A DNA stretch of 64,000 nucleotides from Albugo candida (lineage: Eukaryota > Oomycota > Peronosporomycetes > Albuginales > Albuginaceae), in the NCBI GenBank assembly GCA_905220665.1, contig CAJNAR010000174.1, positions 1 through 64,000 of the forward strand, in the 5' to 3' direction. Made by a program: the position numbers and the translations under genes. The notes under the pieces were generated by a model. It was not told the origin of the DNA. It did no database searches and saw only the letters and a list, made by a program, of their open reading frames with translations. Positions 56,459-64,000 of this stretch are shown piece after piece (the first letter of the stretch is position 1; each line of letters opens with the position of its first letter).

Positions 56459-59362
56459 ATGAGCCAAGAGTCTGGACTACAATCATTAGAAAGGTACAAG
56501 GAAAGCTATCCGCTTCTTCCTCTTTGCGTAATTTCCACTCTTGGCGATGAAGAGCTACGGAAATGTCACTCGGATTTACAGCTTCTGCTTGAAGAGCTCA
56601 CTCTTTCAGCCGACGATGTACAATTATCGAAATACGCTTCCCGTCAACTTTTCATCGTCCAGTCAACACTGCGAGAGTCGGTAGCAATGAAGCGCATTGC
56701 CACTTTATTGGCATCAAACGAAGATTCTCCATTTTCACCCGTTTTGGATCAACAAAATGCTACCACCAATTTCGATCGGATGAAGCAGTTTGAGCGAAAT
56801 ACAATGGATTACAAGCCAAGAGAACGTGTAAAGGCTTTGAAAAAAATCACAGATGTCCATCGAAATACACAAAACAGCTTTGTGATCTCCTCTGTGAGTC
56901 CAGGATTAAGGAAAAGAGCAAGTCAAACGCGACAGCAAGCCATTAAAGATGAACAACGAAAATCAAAGGAGATTATTCAGCGAAAGAACCAACGCCAGGT
57001 GGCGTATAAGCGATTGTTAGCACGTCAAAAGCTTCAGGAAGAAAAGCAACGCTTACGAAAACTTGAAGAAGAAAGAAAACGGCAAGAGACACCAAAATGG
57101 GATCATTCAGCTGCAGTGAACTCGCGCGAGGAAGTGTATCTTTCTCAGAGTGAGAGCGAAAGTGAGGTTAGTAACTTTTCGGAAAGCGACGAGGAAAGTG
57201 AAAAAGCAATACAAACGCTTCTTCCTACTTTACAAGAAACTCCTGCGGATACAAAGCCCGGGCTTGTTATTCAAGAAACTGCTTTGGATAGGAGCTTAGA
57301 GGAGCACCAATCTGATCAGGATGATAGCAATTTCAGCATTATGGATGAAACAATCGAGGATCATGTAGAAAGAGTAAGCTCGCGTGAAGAATACGCGTGT
57401 CGACTACAAACTCTTATGCGAAAACAGCATCAAGCAAAATGCGAGCAGCTGGCATCAGAAAAGTCTCATCGTGAAGAAGCTGAAGCACGTCACGTCCACG
57501 AACTCACGAGTGATCCAATTATCAACGCCGAAATGGTAGAGAAGCAGGATGAGGTAACGTTCTATAGTCCTGAAGAAGTAGCACCCAATATCGACTCGAC
57601 TCGTGTGCCCAGGCCTCTTTCTCCCAAAGTTGCAGAGTATCACCGCTATTTTCGCAACTTTTACTGCATATTTTCGGGAATTTATGAGCAAACGCACACT
57701 TTATCCACGATCTCATCAACTACTTTACCACAGCAAGCAGAGCAAGTACTACGTTTGCAAATGAAACTGTATCAAGGCTGGCAATCAATCATGCAAGATT
57801 ATCAGACTGTATTCGGAAAATGTACCAGTGAAACTACTATTTCACCGCTCGGTGTGTCAACGTCTCCATCGACCGCTCATTACCGAATAACGTTTGCAGA
57901 TCGTCGTGAAGTGTCTGAGATCGTCGTCGCTGCTTTACAGAAACTTGGGCCTTGGGAAGAGCATCCGTCCGGTTTAGGACTCAAAACAACGTGGAATCTT
58001 CTATGGACTTGGAGTAAGCCGAACGTCGAGCGGAAAACGCTACTTTCTTGGCAGCGCGTCAATCATTTTTATAATTCGAAAGCTCTGACACGGAAAGATA
58101 ACTTGAAGAAAAGTATCACCAAATATATCAAAATGGGTGGGAAATTGCGATCGGAATACAAAACTCTCATGCCAAAAACCTTTCTGTTACCTCAAGAATA
58201 TGTCGCTTTCATCGAAGCCTATCACAAAACCCATTGCAAAGACGAGTCCACTACCCAAAGTCCCCGAGCAAATATTTGGATCATGAAACCGGTTGCATCG
58301 TCGCGTGGCCGTGGAATCTCACTCGTCAATGATCTCAATCAACTCATTTATGGTGAGAATGTTGTGCTCCAGCGATATGTAAATCGTCCGCTTTTAATCA
58401 ATGGCTATAAATTTGATCTTCGTTTGTTTGTGCTCGTGACATCTTTCAATCCTTTGGAAGCATTTTTATACGGGAAAGGTTTTGTTCGATTGTGTACGCG
58501 TTTATACGATCCAGAAAATCTCGCCGATTTATTCATCCATTTGACAAATAGCAGCGTGCAGAAGGCGAATGTAGACGCAAGCGATACAAAATGGTATTCC
58601 GAGCACAACGATCCACAAACCGCGGAAGAAGACGTTCGAGAGACTGGCACAAAAAAACCACTTGACTATTTGTGGAATTGGCTTGCTCGATCTGGAGCGA
58701 ATGTCCAAAGCGTCAAAGATAACATCAGTAAAGTAGTGTTACTATCTCTTCTTTGTGGGGAAGACCACATCGCGCATCAAGTCAACAGCTTTGATTTGTA
58801 TGGTTTCGATATTTTATTGGACGCGGACCTGAAGCCTTGGCTGATTGAGATAAACGCATCGCCTTCTATGGCTCGCGAGAATAAACTTGACGTTCAAGTA
58901 AGTAGATCACATTATTGTTCTAGCAACCATACTGTGCCGTTTTGTAGGTGAAAGATGCACTGATGTATGATACGATCAAACTGGTGAATCCATTACGCTT
59001 CGACCGTTATCGACTAGTTGATATATTGGGCAGAAGGCTGAGCGAGATGCAGAAAAGCGTGCAGCGAGTCCACAGAGGTAATGTCGGTGCCAAAGTAGAC
59101 GAAGAGAATCGATCGATTCGTCAAATGAATCTTGATCTGACCGCTATTTTGGACGGCCATGTTCCTCGATGTTATGGAGAAATGCCCTCTCATCTTGGCC
59201 ACTACGAACGAATTTGCCCCCATACGTCGATGTACAATCAGGTGCTGAAATCTGCTTGTCTTCTCATTACCATCTCGATTAACTGTTGACTAGTTGAAAA
59301 AGCTGAAAAATGGTCGAAAAATAGCTACAACGCTGGCGGAGGAATGCAAGCAACAACAATAA
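56459..59362 (+). CDS. Tubulin-tyrosine-ligase-like protein (TTLL), three exons, 933 aa
   Basis: Exons 56459-58897, 58948-59241 and 59294-59362 (813 + 98 + 22 codons, stop TAA). TTLL enzymes are ATP-grasp ligases that add amino acids, usually glutamate or glycine, to tubulin tails, often in cilia and flagella. Residues about 155-205 form a basic coiled coil (RQKLQEEKQRLRKLEEERKR), followed by an acidic serine-rich stretch. The catalytic domain starts near 475. It contains KGG-like KMGGKLRSEYK, ANIWIMKPVASSRGRG (604-619; ATP-binding Lys610 and the GRG loop), VVLQRYVNRPLLINGYKFDLR, HLTNSSVQK, YGFDILLDADLKPWLIEINA (Mg-binding Glu797, Asn799) and SPSM. Exon 2 continues LDVQVKDALMYDTIKLV, the standard TTLL ending, which fixes intron 1. 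Two broken copies lie in units I and II. Zoospore flagella are a likely site of action; substrate and modification are not decidable. Confidence 0.92.
58898..58947 (+). other. Intron 1 of TTLL (50 nt)
   Basis: GTAAGTAG ... TTTTGTAG. Splicing joins LDVQ to VKDALMYD in frame, as in other TTLL proteins. Unspliced, the frame would end in an unrelated 17-residue tail. Confidence 0.9.
59242..59293 (+). other. Intron 2 of TTLL (52 nt)
   Basis: GTGCTGAA ... TTAACTGTTGACTAG, phase 0. Exon 3 gives LKKLKNGRKIATTLAEECKQ and stops at TAA 59360-59362. If not spliced, the frame reads into a hydrophobic tail ending at 59289. Confidence 0.7.
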
Positions 59363-60056
59363 TGATACTCTCTAGAATGTCTCTGCCCACCACGAGACTC
59401 GTCATGTCTCCTCGTTCCAATTGTACACCTCGTTTTCAGAAACAAACGTTTCTGTGACAACATGCCAACAGATATCGTTTGAGCTCTCTTCGCTTACCAT
59501 GATGAACGCAACGATCGAAACGTTTAGAGACAAAAGCACCTATTTATGTCATGAATTTGGAATTGTATGAACTGAGAGGCACTAAAGTCTATCACATCTA
59601 TGAGATCAATAAAAAGCTGAAATGCATTTAGCTATGTATCATAGAGAATACTCACCGCGTTCAGCTCTGACTGGACCCACATGCACCAGTGAATCTGACA
59701 AGTAGTACATCTAGTACGCGCTAACTATTGCATGATTTGTTGCTACCTGAGTATATGCTTTAGTCTACTTGATTCCTTGATACAACGAGCTGACTTTACT
59801 ACAAGTCAAATCACATTGAAATGATTGTTGGCGAGTAATTTCTCATATGACAAAAGAATTGGTAATTGAGAGGACACCGCAATGGGTTTACATGTTGAGA
59901 ACTGAGTCGTACATTTGGAAGCTTTCTGTGCGAAAGAAACGATAATGCTCGCTGGCATTGCAAGGTAAGAAAACGGAAATTCAGATATATTCAACGCTTC
60001 AAGAATATCAAATGCTCGTTGTAGCCACATCTCAAAGTCGAAAAGTAGAGCTGTCA
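59363..60056. other. Intergenic, convergent 3' ends
   Basis: This lies between the TTLL gene (plus) and the next HAD-like gene (minus), so it should hold both 3' ends. An 83-codon minus frame directly after the HAD-like gene (60057-59806) starts with GTG overlapping its stop and has no recognisable features; I treat it as 3' untranslated sequence. Confidence 0.55.
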
Positions 60057-61346
60057 CTATCCAAACGCTTGAGGGAAAGAGTTGAAAGGAGAATACCGTG
60101 ATGGACTAGCTAAGCGGTCAATAAGATTGTCGTAAGGCACCCATGTACCCTTTTCAATGTACTGCTTGTAGACACGGACAGCGCCATGGTGATCTTCTAC
60201 ATCAGAATGGTATTTCATGACTGCGTCATGGATGGGAAAACTTCCCTCCTTCTCAATAGCGATGACTATGCCCTCCGTCATCGAAAGGAGCATGCCATAA
60301 TCCGATACTAAGTCGGCCAAGACAATGCATGGCTCAAGGCCATGTATCTCCATTATCTGTTCAACAATGTTGTACTTTCCTACTGCGATTGGAGGAATGG
60401 TATCCGGTTGAACGAATCCGGCAAATATGGTCAATTCCAAGGAATTTTGTGCATAAGCTTTTGGTATACCTTCTACAGTCGATTCTGATACATTGTGAGT
60501 ATATTGCACGCCGAACGTAGACTTGGCATGAAGGGCTTGTTCATTATAATAAGCAATCATAGTGTGCTCTGCTCCGGTTAGAATTGCTGTATAGATATCA
60601 TGCTCGTTGAGAATACGGATCAATTCCACTGGTGCTTCATACAATGTAAAGTCAAACGCATATTCGACATGTGCTCTTTGTTTTCTGATAGTGACGATAC
60701 CTCCCACCTTCACATTCTCGTTGTTTGCCGCATTGTACTTTCCCGTCTCATACGCTAGAGTCTTCACAGTTTCCATCGGCATATAAATCCACCATCTGCT
60801 TACTTGATATCGTTGCAACCTTTTGCATTCGCGGTTTTTCTCAACCATTCTGGCAAATTGCTGGTGATAAAACAACATCAATAACCTGAATTGGTGGAAG
60901 TGCTGCATCCTTTTTATGTCGTCGAGAGACTTGACTTGCTTCAGGTCGTATAAATTCTTATATAAACCATGAAGAGTAGCGTAAAAGCTGGCACTCGGTA
61001 TAGTATTCCCCTTGTCATCCACCGCCAAAATATCGCTTTCGAGGCAGTGCTTCGTGTCGCTTGTAGACAAGTAAAAGGCCTGGTGGAATTGTTCCGGGGT
61101 GAACGCAAAGTTCATATGCTCAATCTGATAATACAAAATCGCAGTTGTAAGCCGGCCATGAGATAAAGCCCCGCCAAAGTCGAATATGGCCATGCATTTC
61201 TTTTCTCGCGTAATCACGCGTTCGATCGCGTTTAATACATGCGGACTCATACTGCTTCTGAGTGACTGCAATACATCACCGCGTGCCGCCAGCACGTGAG
61301 ATAGAAACACAGCACAAAGCTGAAGGCGGCGGATTGAAAAAGCCAT
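60057..61346 (-). CDS. Secreted HAD-like protein, second intact paralogue (429 aa)
   Basis: Single exon, ATG at 61346. The signal peptide is about residues 1-22 (LQLCAVFLSHVLAARG). It aligns along its length with the 413-aa protein: CMAIFDFGGALSHG (Asp56 kept, second Asp replaced by Gly58), AILYYQIEHMNFAFTPEQF, LMLFYHQQFARM, SRWWIYMPMETVK, AILTGAEHTMIAYYNEQ, VGKYNIVEQIMEIHG (motif III Lys) and CIVLADLVSDYGML (motif IV). Identity is moderate and it has its own C-terminal extension, so it is an older duplicate outside the triplicated unit and in opposite orientation. A strong oomycete Inr lies just upstream. Like its relatives it lacks the DxD pair, so a phosphatase role is doubtful. Function unknown. 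Confidence 0.9.
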   Translation of the reverse strand: MAFSIRRLQLCAVFLSHVLAARGDVLQSLRSSMSPHVLNAIERVITREKKCMAIFDFGGALSHGRLTTAILYYQIEHMNFAFTPEQFHQAFYLSTSDTKHCLESDILAVDDKGNTIPSASFYATLHGLYKNLYDLKQVKSLDDIKRMQHFHQFRLLMLFYHQQFARMVEKNRECKRLQRYQVSRWWIYMPMETVKTLAYETGKYNAANNENVKVGGIVTIRKQRAHVEYAFDFTLYEAPVELIRILNEHDIYTAILTGAEHTMIAYYNEQALHAKSTFGVQYTHNVSESTVEGIPKAYAQNSLELTIFAGFVQPDTIPPIAVGKYNIVEQIMEIHGLEPCIVLADLVSDYGMLLSMTEGIVIAIEKEGSFPIHDAVMKYHSDVEDHHGAVRVYKQYIEKGTWVPYDNLIDRLASPSRYSPFNSFPQAFG

Positions 61347-61348
61347 AT

Positions 61349-61367
61349 GGAAAATGAGAAAATGAGC
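61349..61367 (-). promoter_or_regulatory. Oomycete Inr-FPR core promoter
   Basis: The minus strand reads GCTCATTTTCTCATTTTCC immediately before the ATG at 61346, closely matching the oomycete consensus (GCTCATTYY followed by a CAWTTT-like flanking element). It is the best promoter in the window and implies a very short 5' leader, unless the true start site lies a little further upstream. Confidence 0.65.
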
Positions 61368-61379
61368 AGATTTTGTGGA

Positions 61380-61973
61380 TGAAACTCAGATGCCGCTACA
61401 TTGTCCATCAAACACATAGAACAATGCATGGAGGAGATGGAGTCGTGGTACACCACGTCCTTTTCTACAATTGAGTTCAGGAGAACAGTCCATTTATTAA
61501 ATGGATGGAATTCTTAAACGGTCTGATATATATTCATGATATGCGATCTCGAGAGTACGAGTAGAAAGTAACTTTCTTAGTCACTGACGAGTGTGAAGGA
61601 CATTGAGATACTCTTTCACAAAAGACGTGACACTGTTTCATGCTTCCTGTCGCATAAATACACATTCCCTTTGAAATTACATACACGAATGAGCCGAGTG
61701 TGATGCTTCACTTCAAAACGGACTCATTCAGACCGGATTTGGAAGCACAAAAAGCGTCGGAGATTCTTTGGATAGATACAAAGCATACTCAATTGCTCAC
61801 GCAAAACGAAATGGATGGAGACCACACAACACGATGACAACGTTTATAAAGCACAGTAAGCGAATAGTAGGCGAAGGAGCCTCTGTGAACCTTGGCGGAG
61901 ACGATATGCAGACAATTCAATAGGATCCGTTACGAAATGAATAGCTCATTTCATAATCAGTGAATATGACTGG
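61380..61973. other. Intergenic, nothing recognised
   Basis: No coding frame and no similarity to the other repeats. It borders the satellite array. Confidence 0.5.
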
Positions 61974-63420
61974 AAACCATAATATAAGTTCTTCCAAGTG
62001 GATAACGTATTGCAAGCACACTATACTAAATAGCAAACTATATGATCTTATATCATTCTCATCGCACTGGCTGTACGCATTGATACATTCAAACGACTCG
62101 TATCCCATTGCGTTATGATTGCTTTTGACAGGTAGCTAAACCATAATATAAGTTCTTCCAAGTGGATAACGTATTGCAAGCACACTATACTAAATAGCAA
62201 ACTATATGATCTTATATCATTCTCATCGCACTGGCTGTACGCATTGATACATTCAAACGACTCGTATCCCATTGCGTTATGATTGCTTTTGACAGGTAGC
62301 TAAACCATAATATAAGTTCTTCCAAGTGGATAACGTATTGCAAGCACACTATACTAAATAGCAAACTATATGATCTTATATCATTCTCATCGCACTGGCT
62401 GTACGCATTGATACATTCAAACGACTCGTATCCCATTGCGTTATGATTGCTTTTGACAGGTAGCTAAACCATAATATAAGTTATTCCAAGTGGATAACGT
62501 ATTGCAAGCACACTATACTAAATAGCAAACTATATGATCTTATATCATTCTCATCGCACTGGCTGTACGCATTGATACATTCAAACGACTCGTATCCCAT
62601 TGCGTTATGATTGCTTTTGACAGGTAGCTAAACCATAATATAAGTTATTCCAAGTGGATAACGTATTGCAAGCACACTATACTAAATAGCAAACTATATG
62701 ATCTTATATCATTCTCATCGCACTGGCTGTACGCATTGATACATTCAAACGACTCGTATCCCATTGCGTTATGATTGCTTTTGACAGGTAGCTAAACCAT
62801 AATATAAGTTATTCCAAGTGGATAACGTATTGCAAGCGCACTATACTAAATAGCAAACTATATGATCTTATATCATTCTCATCGCACTGGCTGTACGCAT
62901 TGATACATTCAAACGACTCGTATCCCATTGCGTTATGATTGCTTTTGACAGGTAGCTAAACCATAATATAAGTTATTCCAAGTGGATAACGTATTGCAAG
63001 CACACTATACTAAATAGCAAACTATATGATCTTATATCATTCTCATCGCACTGGCTGTACGCATTGATACATTCAAACGACTCGTATCCCATTGCGTTAT
63101 GATTGCTTTTGACAGGTAGCTAAACCATAATATAAGTTATTCCAAGTGGATAACGTATTGCAAGCGCACTATACTAAATAGCAAACTATATGATCTTATA
63201 TCATTCTCATCGCACTGGCTGTACGCATTGATACATTCAAACGACTCGTATCCCATTGCGTTATGATTGCTTTTGACAGGTAGCTAAACCATAATATAAG
63301 TTATTCCAAGTGGATAACGTATTGCAAGCGCACTATACTAAATAGCAAACTATATGATCTTATATCATTCTCATCGCACTGGCTGTACGCATTGATACAT
63401 TCAAACGACTCGTATCCCAT
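61974..63420. repeat. Satellite array, about nine 164-bp units
   Basis: The marker AATATAAGTT recurs at 61981, 62145, 62309, 62473, 62637, 62801, 62965, 63129 and 63293, exactly 164 bp apart. Units are almost identical. Units 1-3 read AGTTCTTCC and the others AGTTATTCC; some have GCAAGCGCAC for GCAAGCACAC. The last unit breaks at CGTATCCCAT (63420). The 164-bp period is not a multiple of three and the frames in it are not genes. The length is close to a nucleosome repeat. Confidence 0.97.
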
Positions 63421-64000
63421 TTATTGCTTTTGACACGCTTTCGCTTGTAGAGTGTTGTACATCTCGATCCATAACGTCTTTGGAACGACACAGTAAAACA
63501 GTCGAAAAGGCGTCAGCAACTCCAGTGGGCCTTTGCGACATGCACGCAACCGTACCACATTGGATGTTCTTTGAAAGTGTCCAAACCACTTGTCGTCGAG
63601 TATGGAGACTGAATGGCCAACGCACAATTTTCAGTCTTTTCGTAATTGCATCAAACGTCTTCTTCTTCGATCGAGAACGACGGCGTCTGCAATGGACGAG
63701 TTTGAGTCTTCTTCGAAGCTGAAAGACGCGTTTACTTTCGATGGAATCGGCTCTGATGTCGGACTCACATCGAGCCAGGCGATGGAATATTGTGTTGGCG
63801 ATTGGACGCTTTCAGAAGAGAGTTCGAGTCGTTCTTTCTCTCTGGCAATCACATTTGCGATCCGTGTGGACGATATGGACTCGTTACAACTGGGAGAGGC
63901 GCTGTGGAGTGGAGGAAGCAACTGATCGACAAGGTTTTCTGAAGGCTCGGAAAATGTCGAAGCGCTATGTAGTGAGATATCGAGCTTTTCAAGAGATTCA
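63421..64000 (-). CDS. 3' end of an unknown gene, runs off the window
   Basis: The minus strand is open from the window edge (64000) to a TGA at 63631-63633, then in the same frame to TAA 63421-63423. A candidate 48-nt intron (63656-63609 on minus, GTTTGATG...CCATTCAG) removes the TGA without changing frame and matches the short introns of the TTLL gene. The protein end would then read RRRLSILDDKWFGHFQRTSN and on to LWIEMYNTLQAKACQKQ. The upstream part is Ser/Glu-rich and low complexity. I do not recognise the family. The stop codon touches the satellite array, so the original 3' end may have been replaced. Without the intron it would be a gene ending at 63631. Confidence 0.5.

Noticed and set aside
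55942..56499. 185-codon minus frame upstream of TTLL
   Set aside because: It overlaps the TTLL start and promoter, has no domain, and the duplicated copies in units I and II do not keep it open.
59806..60057. 83-codon minus frame starting at the stop of the 429-aa gene
   Set aside because: It has a GTG start overlapping the stop, no recognisable features and no counterpart after the other HAD genes. It is probably 3' untranslated sequence.
61917..62436. Minus frames of 63-74 codons inside the satellite
   Set aside because: They are products of a 164-bp repeat read in changing frames. The same peptide recurs only because the DNA repeats.
1..64000. CRISPR arrays, bacterial operons, riboswitches or rRNA genes
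   Set aside because: None seen. The telomere, introns and retroelements show a eukaryotic nuclear chromosome. The only short regular repeats are the telomere, the 43-bp pair and the 164-bp satellite.

Overview
This window is a chromosome end from a eukaryote, most likely an oomycete. It opens with about 320 bp of CCCTAAA telomere repeat, the plant/oomycete type. Three of the intact genes have an initiator-like core promoter close upstream (best copy GCTCATTTTCTCATTTTCC), which matches the oomycete Inr/FPR consensus. Introns are about 50 nt with GT...AG ends. The mobile elements (L1-like LINE, Ty1/copia, MULE, TA-targeting DDE elements, a tRNA-derived SINE) also fit. A white-rust (Albugo-like) genome is a guess, not a finding.

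Layout. 1-322 telomere. 0.3-10.7 kb is subtelomere packed with dead mobile elements: a MULE with intact terminal inverted repeats carrying a nested SINE, two LINE fragments joined tail to head, a copia fragment, and a TA-type DDE transposon. From 10.7 to 59.4 kb the sequence is best read as three tandem copies of one ancestral unit, [secreted HAD-like gene - small minus-strand gene - tubulin-tyrosine-ligase-like (TTLL) gene]. Unit I is 10.7-30.05 kb, unit II 30.05-50.6 kb, unit III 50.64-59.4 kb. Units I and II share an old LINE insertion between the HAD and TTLL parts and have decayed. Unit III still has an intact HAD-like gene (53251-54492) and an intact three-exon TTLL gene (56459-59362). 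Later insertions enlarged the units: a copia element into the LINE of unit I, a nearly complete 7.07 kb LINE into unit II with a 15-bp target duplication, a TA transposon into the old LINE of unit II, and an unexplained 4.8 kb GC-rich block (40.4-45.2 kb) full of broken coding-like stretches. A divergent HAD-family gene (28242-29489) survives in unit I.

The right end carries another intact HAD-like secreted gene on the minus strand (60057-61346), an array of about nine 164-bp satellite units (61974-63420), and the 3' end of a minus-strand gene that runs off the window.

The likely functional content is small: three secreted HAD-fold paralogues, one TTLL and one partial gene. The HAD family is the biological theme. 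It resembles phosphorylcholine-phosphatase/PHOSPHO-type HAD proteins, but every intact member here has lost the second Asp of the DxD motif, and only a pseudogene keeps it. That suggests a secreted pseudoenzyme family expanding and decaying at a chromosome end.
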